64,000 bases of DNA from Lelliottia sp. WAP21 (GCF_020532665.2 NZ_JAIWPG020000001.1:62001-126000), one strand, 5' to 3'; shown: positions 44,390 through 54,394, counted from the stretch's first letter. Notes: generated from the letters alone by a model not told the origin. A program made the numbers and translations.

Positions 44390-46165
44390 ATGGCTATAAA
44401 CACCTTCACAAAACAGTGGGGCGCGGAGTTTCGCTCGCCCGATAGCGCCTGTTTTCGGCTCTGGGCATCGGGACAAGAGAAGGTCACCTTGCGTCTCGCG
44501 GGAGTCGACCATCAGATGGAAAAGGCGGGAAATGGCTGGTTCATGCTGACCATTCAGCCCGTTTCGCCAGGAATGGAATATCAATTTATTCTTGCCGATG
44601 GGACGGCGCTCCCCGATCCCGGTTCACGCGCGCAGAAGGGGGATGTCAGTGGTCCCTCTTTGCTCATCGATCCTGGGCGCTACACCTGGCAACATACCCG
44701 CTGGCAAGGCATCCCCTGGGAAGAGACCATTGTCTACGAGATGCATATCGGCACCTTTACCGCTGAAGGAACGTTCCAGGCGGCGATAGAGAAATTACCG
44801 TATCTCGCCGAACTGGGCATTACGCAGATTGAAGTCATGCCCGTTTCGCAGTTTGGCGGTTCGCGAGGGTGGGGATATGACGGCGTGCTCCTTTATGCGC
44901 CGCATTGTGCATACGGTACGCCAGACGACTTTAAGGCGTTTATCGATGCCGCCCATGGCCTGGGTCTGGCCGTGGTGCTGGATATCGTCCTCAATCATTT
45001 TGGCCCGGAGGGTAATTATCTGCCGTTGCTTTCGCCCGACTTCTTCCATCAGGAACGTATGACGCCCTGGGGTAACGGCATCGCCTATGACCTCGCACCG
45101 GTGCGGCACTATATCGTGGACGCACCCCTGTTCTGGCTTAGCGAATACCGTCTCGATGGCTTGCGTTTTGATGCCATCGATCAGATTGAAGACTCATCCA
45201 ATAAGCACGTGCTGGTTGAAATCGCCGAGCGGATTCGGGAGCACATTCAGGATCGCGCCATTCATCTGACCACGGAAGACAGTCGCAACGTGGTGTTTCT
45301 GCATCCGCGAGCGAAAGACGGGACAGCGTCGCTGTTTACCGCCGAATGGAATGACGATTTTCATAATGCGGCACACGTATTTGCCACCGGTGAAACGCAG
45401 GGTTATTACCAGGATTTTGCCAGTGAACCCGGGAAGAAATTTGCCCGTGCCCTTGCAGAAGGGTTTGTTTATCAGGGAGAAACCTCACTGCAGACCGGTG
45501 AGCCACGTGGCGTCAGTGCCCTGGATCAACCGCCCACCTTTTTTGTCGATTTTATTCAAAATCATGACCAGGTGGGGAACCGCGCGCAGGGCGAACGACT
45601 GACGACCCTGGCGGGAACGGAAAAAACGCAGGTGCTTCTCGCCGCGCTGCTGCTTTCGCCGCATATTCCGTTGCTGTTTATGGGCGAAGAGTATGGCGAA
45701 ACGAATCCTTTCCTGTTCTTTACCGATTTTCAGGGGGCGCTGGCGAAGGCCGTACGGGAGGGCAGAGCCAAAGAGTTTAAGGGGCATGCGGGCCATGATG
45801 AAACGGTTCCGGACCCCAATGATCCGGAGACCTTCCTGCGGTCAAAACTGGACTGGCGCAAAATCGCCACGGACAAGGGAAAACGGTGGTTACGCTTCAC
45901 GCGTCATCTTATCGAACTTCGTCGACGTGCGATTATCCCGTTACTGTCCGGCAACCGCCACGTTAAGGGCAACGTCATACAGGCGACAGATCGCTGTGTT
46001 GCCGTCAGCTGGACGTTCGACCAGGGAACGCTGTCCGTTGCCCTGAATATTGGCGACGAGCAGGCATTACTGCCTGAGCTGCCGGGAGAGGCGCTCTTTC
46101 GCTGGCCCGACGCGCAACCTCCGGCCATTGTGGTTCGCTTTGATCAACGAGAGGCCTCATCATGA
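44390..46165 (+). CDS. treZ: TreZ, malto-oligosyltrehalose trehalohydrolase
   Basis: A 591-aa GH13 enzyme that releases trehalose from maltooligosyl-trehalose. It has an N-terminal beta-sandwich (about residues 1-95), then the barrel with VMPVSQFGG, nucleophile region LDGLRFDAID, acid/base region HLTTEDSRNV and FIQNHDQVGNR. SD GAGGGAA precedes the ATG. Its stop overlaps treY by 4 bp (ATGA). No treX or glgX is nearby, so debranching must be supplied elsewhere. Confidence 0.92.
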   Translation: MAINTFTKQWGAEFRSPDSACFRLWASGQEKVTLRLAGVDHQMEKAGNGWFMLTIQPVSPGMEYQFILADGTALPDPGSRAQKGDVSGPSLLIDPGRYTWQHTRWQGIPWEETIVYEMHIGTFTAEGTFQAAIEKLPYLAELGITQIEVMPVSQFGGSRGWGYDGVLLYAPHCAYGTPDDFKAFIDAAHGLGLAVVLDIVLNHFGPEGNYLPLLSPDFFHQERMTPWGNGIAYDLAPVRHYIVDAPLFWLSEYRLDGLRFDAIDQIEDSSNKHVLVEIAERIREHIQDRAIHLTTEDSRNVVFLHPRAKDGTASLFTAEWNDDFHNAAHVFATGETQGYYQDFASEPGKKFARALAEGFVYQGETSLQTGEPRGVSALDQPPTFFVDFIQNHDQVGNRAQGERLTTLAGTEKTQVLLAALLLSPHIPLLFMGEEYGETNPFLFFTDFQGALAKAVREGRAKEFKGHAGHDETVPDPNDPETFLRSKLDWRKIATDKGKRWLRFTRHLIELRRRAIIPLLSGNRHVKGNVIQATDRCVAVSWTFDQGTLSVALNIGDEQALLPELPGEALFRWPDAQPPAIVVRFDQREASS

Positions 46166-48690
46166 TCCCATCGTCGACGTACCGTATTCAGTTTCGTCAT
46201 GACATGACTTTCGACCGCGCCGTGGGTCTGGTACCGTACCTGAAACAACTCGGTATCAGCCATCTTTATGCGTCGCCGATCTTCACGGCCACTACCGGTT
46301 CCACGCACGGGTATGACATCACTAATCCGAACGAAATTGACCCCGCGATTGGCGGTCGCGCGGGATTTGATCGTCTGTCGCACGCCTTAAAGGCAGAAGG
46401 CATGGGGTTGATTCTGGATATTGTTCCCAATCACATGGCTACCTCGCTGGAAAATAGCCTGTGGCAGGATGTCATTGAAAATGGCAAGAACAGCCAATAC
46501 GCGCACTATTTTGACATTGACTGGTCCCGGCCTATTACGCTGCCGTTTTTGGGCGACACCTTTGAGAACGCATTACGTGCAGGCGAGATTACACTCGCCC
46601 GATCGCCGTTAACCGGCAAGCCTGCCATGGTCTATTACGACAATTATTACCCGTTAACGCCGTCGAGCTGGGAAGGGCGCGAGCCGCAGATTATGTCGCT
46701 GACGGATGAAGAGAGTTTGACCGCCCTGCATAATGCACAGCCGTGGCGGCTGATGTCGTGGCGTGATGCCCCGCGCGAGCTTTCATGGCGCCGCTTTTTT
46801 GAGATAACCGGGCTGGTGGGCGTGCGGGTAGAAGACCGTCGCGTGTTTGACGGCACCCACAAACTGATCCTTGAGCTGGTTCATTCTGGCGCGGTCGACG
46901 GATTGCGTATCGATCATGTTGATGGTCTTGCCGATCCGGAAGGTTATCTGAACACGCTGCGTCAGTTAACCGGACCGGACTGTTACATTACGGTAGAGAA
47001 GATCCTCGGTAAAGGCGAGCAGTTGCCGGAAAGCTGGCCGATTTCGGGCACCACGGGCTATGAATTTATCGCGTCACTGGCCGAAGTGCTGGTGGATGAT
47101 GAAAAACTCAGTACCCTGCGTCAGGCGCATTCTCAAGCCGCAGGTCATGCGGGGGAGGTTGACGCAGCACTCCGGGATGCCAAAGGATTAATGGTGGATC
47201 GCAATTTCGAGGGTGAATTCACTACTCTGGTCACGCTTGGAGTGCAGATTGCGGAAGATAACGGCGAAAAGACGGACCGCGAAACCTTCCGGCATGCGTT
47301 GCGGGAATTGTTGATTGCTTTTCCCGTCTATCGTACCTACGGCACGGCAGACGGATTGCCGTCTCAGGACGTCCTGCTGTTGCAAAAGCTGGTGGCCCGG
47401 CTTTCTGAGCACGACAATCCACCGGATACCCGTTCACTGGGTCTTATTCTGCGCATGATGTCGGGGGCGGTTGCGGAGCATTCGCAGGCCAGCGCCGCGC
47501 AATTTCGTACCCGATTCCAGCAGCTCACCGGGCCGCTGATGGCGAAATCGGTTGAGGACACGCTCTTTTTCCGCCGGAATATGGATCTTGCCCTTAACGA
47601 AGTGGGGGCCGATCCCGCGCCGCGCGCTTTTTCGCTGTCGCGGTTCCACCAGGAGATGCGAATTCGGTTGTCCCGCCAGCCCGATGCGTTGTTGGGTACG
47701 TCCACGCATGACACCAAACGGGGAGAAGATGCCCGTGCAAGGCTGTATACATTGACCGAGGCGCCCGAGCGCTGGATGGCATCCCTTGAACGCTGGCGGC
47801 AGATGAACCAGACACAGGTGCGGTTTTTAAATGACGGCACCGCGCCCAACGCCGCGGATACCTGGATGCTCTATCAGGCTCTGGCGGGCGTGTGGCCCAC
47901 CACCTTAACGCCTGAAGACACGGAAGGGCTTGCGGAACTTGAGGCGCGCTTTGTCGGGTTTACGGAAAAGGCGTTGCGCGAAGCTAAGCTGCGGACCGAC
48001 TGGATCGACAGCAATGAAGACTATGAATCGGTCGTACTGGATTATGCACGGCATTTGCTCTCGCCGGAAAACACGCTTTTCCTGCAGGATTTTTACACTG
48101 CACTCCAGCCGTTTATTCGGGCCGGGCTGGTCAACAGCCTGACGCAGACGATTATCAAACTGACGGCCCCTGGCGTGCCCGATATTTATCAGGGCAGTGA
48201 GGGACTGAATTTCAGTCTTGTCGATCCGGATAACCGACGCGAACCTGATTTTGCAAAATTGGTAAAGGACCTTGGGGATGAAAATGCGGCGTGCTTTGAC
48301 GACGAAGCGTGTTGGCGTGACGGCAGACTGAAACAGTACATCACCAGCACGCTTTTGCACCTGCGACAGGTTATGCCTGACGTGTTTCGGTATGGCGACT
48401 GGATCCCGCTTAAAGTCGAGGGGGACCGGGCAGAAAATGTGATTGCTTACGCGCGAGAGCGAGATAACGAAGCACTTATCGTAATGGTTCCGCGCCTGAT
48501 GTTTGAGAGCGTCACCCAGGACGTTACCATTGCCGACGATGACCACTGGCGAAACACCGTCGTCACGCTACCGGATACCTTATCGCAAAGGCGCTATCGT
48601 GACGTGTTCAGCGACGAGATCGTAACACCCGGTGTGACCCTTGACCTGACGACGGCAGCAGGAAATATTCGTGTTCTGGTAACGGCGTAA
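46162..48690 (+). CDS. treY: TreY, malto-oligosyltrehalose synthase
   Basis: An 842-aa GH13 enzyme that isomerises the reducing-end alpha-1,4 bond of maltodextrins to the alpha,alpha-1,1 linkage. Signatures include STYRIQF near the N-terminus, VPNHMAT, DGLRIDHVDGL, TVEKILGKGE and GTSTHDTKRGEDARARL. It is translationally coupled to treZ. Together they make trehalose from glycogen or maltodextrin without trehalose phosphate, an osmoprotection route. Confidence 0.93.
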   Translation: MIPSSTYRIQFRHDMTFDRAVGLVPYLKQLGISHLYASPIFTATTGSTHGYDITNPNEIDPAIGGRAGFDRLSHALKAEGMGLILDIVPNHMATSLENSLWQDVIENGKNSQYAHYFDIDWSRPITLPFLGDTFENALRAGEITLARSPLTGKPAMVYYDNYYPLTPSSWEGREPQIMSLTDEESLTALHNAQPWRLMSWRDAPRELSWRRFFEITGLVGVRVEDRRVFDGTHKLILELVHSGAVDGLRIDHVDGLADPEGYLNTLRQLTGPDCYITVEKILGKGEQLPESWPISGTTGYEFIASLAEVLVDDEKLSTLRQAHSQAAGHAGEVDAALRDAKGLMVDRNFEGEFTTLVTLGVQIAEDNGEKTDRETFRHALRELLIAFPVYRTYGTADGLPSQDVLLLQKLVARLSEHDNPPDTRSLGLILRMMSGAVAEHSQASAAQFRTRFQQLTGPLMAKSVEDTLFFRRNMDLALNEVGADPAPRAFSLSRFHQEMRIRLSRQPDALLGTSTHDTKRGEDARARLYTLTEAPERWMASLERWRQMNQTQVRFLNDGTAPNAADTWMLYQALAGVWPTTLTPEDTEGLAELEARFVGFTEKALREAKLRTDWIDSNEDYESVVLDYARHLLSPENTLFLQDFYTALQPFIRAGLVNSLTQTIIKLTAPGVPDIYQGSEGLNFSLVDPDNRREPDFAKLVKDLGDENAACFDDEACWRDGRLKQYITSTLLHLRQVMPDVFRYGDWIPLKVEGDRAENVIAYARERDNEALIVMVPRLMFESVTQDVTIADDDHWRNTVVTLPDTLSQRRYRDVFSDEIVTPGVTLDLTTAAGNIRVLVTA

Positions 48691-48731
48691 GGCGACGCGC
48701 GTTGAAAGACAAAACCTTACACTCCAGGCTG

Positions 48732-48759
48732 TTGAAGATTCACGGTTATCGTTTATCAT
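48732..48759 (+). promoter_or_regulatory. Candidate promoter of the scs operon
   Basis: -35 TTGAAG (48732-48737) and -10 TATCAT (48754-48759), 16-bp spacing, 28 bp before the first ATG. I found no clear CueR, CusR or CpxR site. Confidence 0.45.
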
Positions 48760-48786
48760 CGTGGCGTCTTCTCTTTTTGGGTCGTT

Positions 48787-49164
48787 ATGCGCAATCGTCA
48801 GCTTCTGGGTAAAGGGTTTTTGATCATCACGCTACTGGCTATGGTACTTTGCCTGGTTCAGCGTGCGGTGTATCTTCACCATTTTTTCCAGGTCGCTGAG
48901 TCCTCTGCAACGACAACCCTGATCCTGGACTCCACCGTTCAGGATCAGGCAAACGAAGACCTTGGGCCCTCGCCGTGTCAACTGAGCGGCCATTCGCTCC
49001 TCGGTGCCCAGCCCCTTTTCTTTGACGGGGCTTTACCCGCCGTCATTATCTTCCTTGCGCTGCTGGCCTTGTTTACTGAACGGCGAACGCCAGTTCTCAG
49101 AGACGATCCTTATCAGGCGCCGCCGCGTCGAATACACCTTATCAACTGCGTTTTCCGCGAGTGA
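48787..49164 (+). CDS. scsA: ScsA-like small membrane protein
   Basis: A 125-aa protein with an N-terminal helix (about residues 9-27, GFLIITLLAMVLCLVQRAVY), a periplasmic stretch and a second helix (about 80-98, GALPAVIIFLALLALFTE). The C-terminal tail is Arg/Pro-rich. It is the first gene of an scsABC-type operon (suppressor of copper sensitivity), 45 bp before scsB. I name it from position, size and topology; its role in copper tolerance is poorly known. Confidence 0.65.
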   Translation: MRNRQLLGKGFLIITLLAMVLCLVQRAVYLHHFFQVAESSATTTLILDSTVQDQANEDLGPSPCQLSGHSLLGAQPLFFDGALPAVIIFLALLALFTERRTPVLRDDPYQAPPRRIHLINCVFRE

Positions 49165-49209
49165 GTTAATCGTTTTACACGGTTAAATTTCATATTCACG
49201 GAGAACAAT

Positions 49210-51246
49210 ATGCTGACTATTTTCAGGGGCCTGGTCCTCCTGTTGCTGTCTGTTATGGGTATGGCCCATGCAGCAGATACAGGCTGGCTGGTTTCCCCAC
49301 AGAACGATCACGCGCGTGTCCGCTTTCAGGCAGAAAGAGACCACGATCGCATTAAAGGCCTGTTAACGGTCGAACTTCAGCAAGGCTGGAAAACGTACTG
49401 GCGCTCGCCGGGCGAAGGCGGCGTTGCGCCGCAAATCATCTGGCAGGGCGAGACTCAGGCAGAGTGGTTCTGGCCTGCACCGTCCCGTTTCGATATTTCG
49501 GGTCTGACAACTCAGGGTTATCACAATAAGGTGGTAATCCCGCTGGTGATCACGGCTCGCCAGAAAGAGGGGCTGGACGGCACGCTGACGCTGTCGACCT
49601 GCAGCAACGTCTGCTTGCTGACTGACTATCCCTTGCATCTCGATTTTACCCAACCGGTAGACGAAACGTTCCAGGCCCGTTTTGATGACGCCATGCGCCA
49701 TATCCCGCCGAAGAACGGCCTGTCTGACGATCTTACTGCGCATCTTGAAGGCGACAGGCTGATTATCAGCGGAACACGTCCGCAGGGCTGGACATCACCG
49801 GGGGCCTATTTCGATCCTCTTGAAGGTGATGTCCTGCCCGGGGAGCCGACTTTTAGCATTGAGGGGCAACGTCTGACCATCTCCACGCCGGTGACGGACG
49901 AATGGGGAGACAAGCCTGCGACGCTTGCCGGTAAGACGCTCTCATTTGTACTGACCGATGGCGGCGCGGCCCAGGAAACCAAACTTGTACTGGGTGCCGA
50001 TAAAGCCCCCGCAGCCCCGGAAAGCGTGGTCAGCCTGGCGAAAATGCTGCTCTTCGCGTTCATCGGTGGGTTCATTCTTAATCTGATGCCCTGTGTGTTA
50101 CCGGTGATGGGGATGAAGCTCAGCTCGGTGCTGAATGCGGGTTCCGATAAAGGCAAAATCCGCCTGCGTTTTCTGGCGACCAGTGCCGGCATCTTGACCT
50201 CATTTGGCCTTCTGGCCCTGATGCTGACGGGACTCAAACTCACCGGCGCCTCGCTGGGATGGGGGATTCAGTTTCAGAATTCCTGGTTTATCGGCCTGAT
50301 GGTGGCGGTCACCTTTATCTTTGCCATGAACCTGTTTGGCGCATTTGAATTTTTACTGCCTTCCTCTGCCACGGGCAGAATGGCAACGGCAGGGGGCAGA
50401 GGCATCGCAGGGAGTTTTTGTGAGGGTATCTTTGCCACGCTGCTTGCAACACCCTGTTCAGCACCGTTCCTGGGCACGGCGGTCGCCTTTGCGCTGGCAG
50501 CCTCATTGCCGGATTTGTGGCTGATCTTCGCTGCATTAGGGCTCGGAATGAGTGCGCCCTGGCTGTTGGTTGCGCTCATTCCTCGTATGGCCACGCTGCT
50601 ACCGCGTCCAGGGCGCTGGATGAGTACGCTCAAAATGGTGCTTGGGCTGATGATGCTGGTCTCCAGTCTCTGGCTGGCGACTCTGCTGAACCTGCATCTG
50701 GGTGAACGGGCAGGAGGCCTGCTGGTTCTGGTCATTGTGATGCTGGCTATGGTCGTAATCGTGGTTTCGCGCCCGTCTACGCGGCTGCGCTGGCCGATCG
50801 TGATGTTACTGGCCGCCTTTGTTGGCTATCAGGTAAACGATCTGCTGCGGTCAGACGCCTCTTCATCTACGCCGGAGACAAAAACAGCGCAGCGTATTCA
50901 GTGGCAGCCGCTGAGTGAGGAGGCCATTACCCTTGCGCTGGCCGATGGAAAGCGGGTGTTTGTCGATATTACCGCCGACTGGTGCGTCACCTGTAAGGTG
51001 AATGAACTCAGGGTGCTGAACCAGCCAGAGGTTGTGGCAGCACTTAATCAGCCGGACGTCGTTGCCCTGCGGGGCGACTGGAGCCAGCCTTCTGACACCA
51101 TTGCCGCTTTCCTGCAAAAGCGAAAACGTTACGCCATTCCCTTTACGGAAGTGTATGGCCCCGGATTACGTGACGGTGTCACTTTATCGCCACTGCTGGA
51201 CCAACAATCGGTTCTTCACGCCCTGAATAACGCTAAGGTTAAATGA
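49210..51246 (+). CDS. scsB: ScsB, DsbD-family transmembrane thiol reductase
   Basis: A 678-aa protein with a signal peptide (ends MAHA-ADTG), an N-terminal periplasmic domain with paired Cys (STCSNVCLLTDYP), an eight-helix core with the redox cysteines LMPCVLPVMG and ATPCSAPFLG, and a C-terminal thioredoxin domain with DWCVTCK. It moves electrons from cytoplasmic thioredoxin to periplasmic partners such as ScsC. SD CGGAG precedes the start, and its end overlaps scsC. Confidence 0.9.
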   Translation: MLTIFRGLVLLLLSVMGMAHAADTGWLVSPQNDHARVRFQAERDHDRIKGLLTVELQQGWKTYWRSPGEGGVAPQIIWQGETQAEWFWPAPSRFDISGLTTQGYHNKVVIPLVITARQKEGLDGTLTLSTCSNVCLLTDYPLHLDFTQPVDETFQARFDDAMRHIPPKNGLSDDLTAHLEGDRLIISGTRPQGWTSPGAYFDPLEGDVLPGEPTFSIEGQRLTISTPVTDEWGDKPATLAGKTLSFVLTDGGAAQETKLVLGADKAPAAPESVVSLAKMLLFAFIGGFILNLMPCVLPVMGMKLSSVLNAGSDKGKIRLRFLATSAGILTSFGLLALMLTGLKLTGASLGWGIQFQNSWFIGLMVAVTFIFAMNLFGAFEFLLPSSATGRMATAGGRGIAGSFCEGIFATLLATPCSAPFLGTAVAFALAASLPDLWLIFAALGLGMSAPWLLVALIPRMATLLPRPGRWMSTLKMVLGLMMLVSSLWLATLLNLHLGERAGGLLVLVIVMLAMVVIVVSRPSTRLRWPIVMLLAAFVGYQVNDLLRSDASSSTPETKTAQRIQWQPLSEEAITLALADGKRVFVDITADWCVTCKVNELRVLNQPEVVAALNQPDVVALRGDWSQPSDTIAAFLQKRKRYAIPFTEVYGPGLRDGVTLSPLLDQQSVLHALNNAKVK

Positions 51247-51971
51247 TAATGAACAAGATATTCCTGACACTGATTCTGCTTTTTGCATCGCTTCAGGTGT
51301 TTGCCGCGCCCGCACTCAGCCCTGAACAAGAGGCGAGAGTCCAGGCGTTAGTGAAAGAGACGTTACTCAATCATCCTGAAATACTTGCTCAGGTGGCAGA
51401 CAAGCTGGATCAACAAAATGCGCAAGCCAGCCAGGACGAGCTGAAAAAGGTGATCGATCAGAATAAAGCGTTTCTCTATAACGATCCGAATTCGCCGCGT
51501 CTTGGGGCGAAAAATCCGAAGCTCACGCTGGTGGTTTTCACCGATTATAACTGTCCGTACTGCAAGAAATTTGATCCGTACCTGGAAAAAATAGTGCATA
51601 ACTATCCGGAGGTTGCCGTTGTCTTCAAGTTTTTGCCTTATCGCGCTGAAAGCTCGGTGACCGCGGCCCGGGATGCTCTCACTGTGTGGCGTTCCCGTCC
51701 GGACGATTTTATGAAATTTAACGATATTTTGATGCTGAAAAAGGGTTATCACGATAACAACAGCATTCAGGAAGCAAAAAAGAAAGTCGGCGTGGTGGTC
51801 GATAAGCCCGACGACATGAGCTTTGAGACGCTAAAGAAAAGCCTGGCGGTCGCGGAAAAACTGGGCATTCAGGGGACGCCTGCAACACTCATCGGTGATG
51901 AGATGCTGGGCGGCTGGGTGCCTTACGATCAGTTTGAAACCATGGTAAAGGATGCGTTGAAAACGCAATAA
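51243..51971 (+). CDS. scsC: ScsC, DsbA-like periplasmic thiol-disulfide protein with trimerisation stalk
   Basis: A 242-aa protein. The signal peptide ends near QVFA-APALS (residues 21-22). A helical stalk follows (about 24-85). The thioredoxin fold has active site CPYC (C104, C107) and cis-Pro motif GTPATLI. The extra N-terminal helix resembles that of trimeric Proteus ScsC isomerase rather than the shorter monomeric Salmonella protein, so a trimeric disulfide isomerase is likely. The start may be ATG 51243 or 51249. It is overlapped with scsB, its expected reductant. Confidence 0.87.
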   Translation: MIMNKIFLTLILLFASLQVFAAPALSPEQEARVQALVKETLLNHPEILAQVADKLDQQNAQASQDELKKVIDQNKAFLYNDPNSPRLGAKNPKLTLVVFTDYNCPYCKKFDPYLEKIVHNYPEVAVVFKFLPYRAESSVTAARDALTVWRSRPDDFMKFNDILMLKKGYHDNNSIQEAKKKVGVVVDKPDDMSFETLKKSLAVAEKLGIQGTPATLIGDEMLGGWVPYDQFETMVKDALKTQ

Positions 51972-52016
51972 CCGGGCGCGGGGGCCGATGTGCCCCCCAA
52001 TAACAAGGTGAAATCA

Positions 52017-52778
52017 ATGAAATCGATACTTCTCGCAAGCAGCGGGTTTATCTCCGCACTGTCCTTTGCCTCGGGGGATATTCCGCCTGTCGTGAAGCAG
52101 TTTGGCGAACAGCAAAATATAACGATCGTGAAGGAAATTGATGCTCCCGGCGGGGTGAAAAGCTGGCTTGGGCAATATCAGGATATGGGGGTGACGCTGT
52201 TTTTGACCCCGGATGGAAAACACGTGATTTCCGGCTATCTCTATGATGAAAAGGGCAAAAACATCAGCGAAGAGTATTTCCAGAAAGAACTTTATATCCC
52301 TCTCGGACGCAAAATGTGGGAAACGCTGAATAACGCCCATCCGTTGAAAGAGGGGGCCGAAACGGCAAAAAGAAAAGTCTTCGTGTTTGCCGATCCCTTC
52401 TGCCCATACTGCAAAGCGTTCTGGGCGAAGGCGCAGCCCTGGGTGGAGGGCGGAAATGTGCAGCTGAATACGTTGCTGGTGGCTTATCTGAACCCGAAAA
52501 GTGGCAGAAACGCCACGGCGATTCTCAACGCTGCCGATCCTGTGGCTGCATGGAAGGCGTATGAGCTTTCTAACGGCAAGACCTTGCCAAAATTTGAAGG
52601 GACGACATCACGGGAAACCTTCGATTTGCTTCAGCATCACCAGAAGCTCATGGATGAGTTAGGGGCAAACGCCACTCCCGCAATCTATTACATGAATGAC
52701 AGGAACGAGCTACAGCAGGTGGTAGGAATGCCGGATGAGAAGCAGCTCCTTGACATGTTTGGCCCCAAACCTGAGTAG
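52017..52778 (+). CDS. dsbG: DsbG-like periplasmic thiol-disulfide protein
   Basis: A 253-aa protein with a short signal peptide (KSILLASSGFISALSFASG), a DsbC/DsbG N-terminal dimerisation domain, and a thioredoxin fold with FCPYCK (C129, C132) and cis-Pro ATPAIYY. ATG 52017 follows AAGGTG; an in-frame extension to 51990 is unsupported. It sits where scsD stands in Salmonella. DsbG protects single cysteines from over-oxidation and is copper/peroxide-linked. It is the last gene of the operon. Confidence 0.85.
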   Translation: MKSILLASSGFISALSFASGDIPPVVKQFGEQQNITIVKEIDAPGGVKSWLGQYQDMGVTLFLTPDGKHVISGYLYDEKGKNISEEYFQKELYIPLGRKMWETLNNAHPLKEGAETAKRKVFVFADPFCPYCKAFWAKAQPWVEGGNVQLNTLLVAYLNPKSGRNATAILNAADPVAAWKAYELSNGKTLPKFEGTTSRETFDLLQHHQKLMDELGANATPAIYYMNDRNELQQVVGMPDEKQLLDMFGPKPE

Positions 52779-52784
52779 CCCGAG

Positions 52785-52805
52785 AAAAAGGGGGTTACGA
52801 CCCCC
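52785..52805 (-). terminator. Terminator overlapping the digH stop codon
   Basis: On the minus strand GGGGGT-CGTA-ACCCCC is followed by TTTTT (complement of 52785-52805). The stem contains the digH TAA (52795-52797). Confidence 0.8.
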
Positions 52806-54102
52806 AGCGCGTTTTTAAATAGTTGACGGCTTCCTGTGCCTGCGGCTGGTTGAGATAATCTTCCCTGAACAGTATGGTGCCATCGATATGTGGCACCGTT
52901 TCGTTTAGATCGAGCTGTTTTTTTAACTCTGGCACGCCGCCATTCACCGTCCAGTCTGGCTCCATTCTCGAAGGTTCACCGATTTTATACAGTGCCACAC
53001 CGATATACAGACGTGTTCCCGTCGGTTTCACCACATCGGCCCACCATTTGGCTAAAACGTCATAGCGGGCCGCTTTGCGCGAGAAAGGCCAGTAAACCTG
53101 AGGGGCGATATAGTCCAGCAGACCTTTTTGTACCCATAATCGCGTATCGGCGAACGCCTCGTCATAGGCTGCTGCGCCGGACGTTTCAGAGCCAGCGGGA
53201 TCGTGCGAACGATTACGCCAGACGCCGGCAGGACTTACGCCAAACTTCACGTTAGGGTTCAGTTGCTTGACCGTCTTCGATACCTGTGAGATCAGCATCT
53301 CGGTATTATGACGCCGCCAGTCGGCTTTTGACGCAAATCCTGCGCCGTATTGCCGAAACGTCTGGTTATCATTCAACGTGGAACCGGGTGTTTCGGTGTA
53401 GAAATAATCGTCAAACTGCACGCCATCGACCGGGTAATGTGCAACCACTTCCGCCACGATACTGGTGATCCAGTCTCTGGCTTCTGGAATCCCCGGGTCG
53501 AGGACATAGCGGTCACTGGCGGTGCGGATCCAGTCGCGATGCAGCACAAAAACGCTGGCAGGATTGAGGGAGATAGTGCGGTTTAACTCTGCCACCGTTG
53601 ACGGTTTGGTATTGGTGGTGACCCGATAAGGGTTAAACCAGGCATGGACCTTCATGCCGCGTTTGTGTGCCTCTTCCAGCATGAAAAGCAGAGGATCATA
53701 GCCCGGATCGACGCCAATTTTTCCCGTTAACGTATCAGACCATGGCAAAATTTTTGACGGCCAAAGCGCGGTTCCATCGGGTTTCACCTGGAAAAACACG
53801 GTATTAATCCCGAGGCTTTTCAGTTTATCCAGTTTGTCGGTGAGCGCTTTTTGCTGCATGGCGTTGCGTGTGTTGGCGTTCGTGATATTGGCTGAAGAGA
53901 CCGGCGGCCAGTCAAGGCGTGAAACGGTTGCCAGCCAGATCCCGCGCATCGGCGGCGGGTTCTTGTCGTTTTTATCGGGAAGAGGGTGTTTAGCAACCGG
54001 TGGGAGCGGCGTGACCAGCGATTTGGGGGGCGTGGAGGTACAACTGACCAGCAACATGGCGCAGGCAGCGAAGGTTGCCAGGCGCGTAATTTGTCGTGTC
54101 AT
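52795..54102 (-). CDS. digH: DigH (YddW), lipoprotein peptidoglycan glycosyl hydrolase
   Basis: A 435-aa lipoprotein. Start ATG 54102 (MTRQITRLAT) with AAGAG upstream; lipobox LLVSC around residue 20. A GH-type (beta/alpha)8 domain follows (RGIWLATVSRLDWP, FQVKPDGTALWPSK, AWFNPYRV, GVQFDDYFY, GVSPAGVWRN, YIAPQVYWPF). It matches E. coli DigH/YddW, which cleaves denuded glycan strands during septal wall turnover. Its position after the ddp region is as in E. coli. Confidence 0.92.
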   Translation of the reverse strand: MTRQITRLATFAACAMLLVSCTSTPPKSLVTPLPPVAKHPLPDKNDKNPPPMRGIWLATVSRLDWPPVSSANITNANTRNAMQQKALTDKLDKLKSLGINTVFFQVKPDGTALWPSKILPWSDTLTGKIGVDPGYDPLLFMLEEAHKRGMKVHAWFNPYRVTTNTKPSTVAELNRTISLNPASVFVLHRDWIRTASDRYVLDPGIPEARDWITSIVAEVVAHYPVDGVQFDDYFYTETPGSTLNDNQTFRQYGAGFASKADWRRHNTEMLISQVSKTVKQLNPNVKFGVSPAGVWRNRSHDPAGSETSGAAAYDEAFADTRLWVQKGLLDYIAPQVYWPFSRKAARYDVLAKWWADVVKPTGTRLYIGVALYKIGEPSRMEPDWTVNGGVPELKKQLDLNETVPHIDGTILFREDYLNQPQAQEAVNYLKTRWGS

Positions 54103-54106
54103 CGTT

Positions 54107-54394
54107 TTAGCTCTTTTTAGTCTGACTCTGAGTCCATGGGTTAAACGCCGGTTCGTCAGGCTCTGCATCATTCAGATCGTCCAGTGAATCCAGATAAAGC
54201 GCTTCAACCTCAGCGCGCGCCCATGGCGTACGGCGTAAAAACTTCAGGCTGGATTTTACGCTCGGATCCTTTTTGAAGCAGTTGATGCTAATCAGTTGGC
54301 CCAGCTTATCCCATCCATAATGTGCCACCAGGGCATTAATTTGCATCTCAAGCGTAACGCCGTGCAAGGGATCTTTGGAAGTATGAGCCGTCAT
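54107..54394 (-). CDS. VF530-family (DUF2132) small protein
   Basis: A 95-aa protein. The sequence [22 protein letters not shown] and [24 protein letters not shown] are the family hallmark; members are proposed DNA-binding proteins from structure only. It is 4 bp upstream of the digH ATG and read in the same direction, so probably cotranscribed. It is the last recognised backbone gene before the accessory island. Confidence 0.82.
   Translation of the reverse strand: MTAHTSKDPLHGVTLEMQINALVAHYGWDKLGQLISINCFKKDPSVKSSLKFLRRTPWARAEVEALYLDSLDDLNDAEPDEPAFNPWTQSQTKKS

Noticed and set aside
44390..48690. A debranching enzyme (treX/glgX) next to treZ-treY
   Set aside because: Flanking genes are an SDR and scsA; no such gene is in the window.
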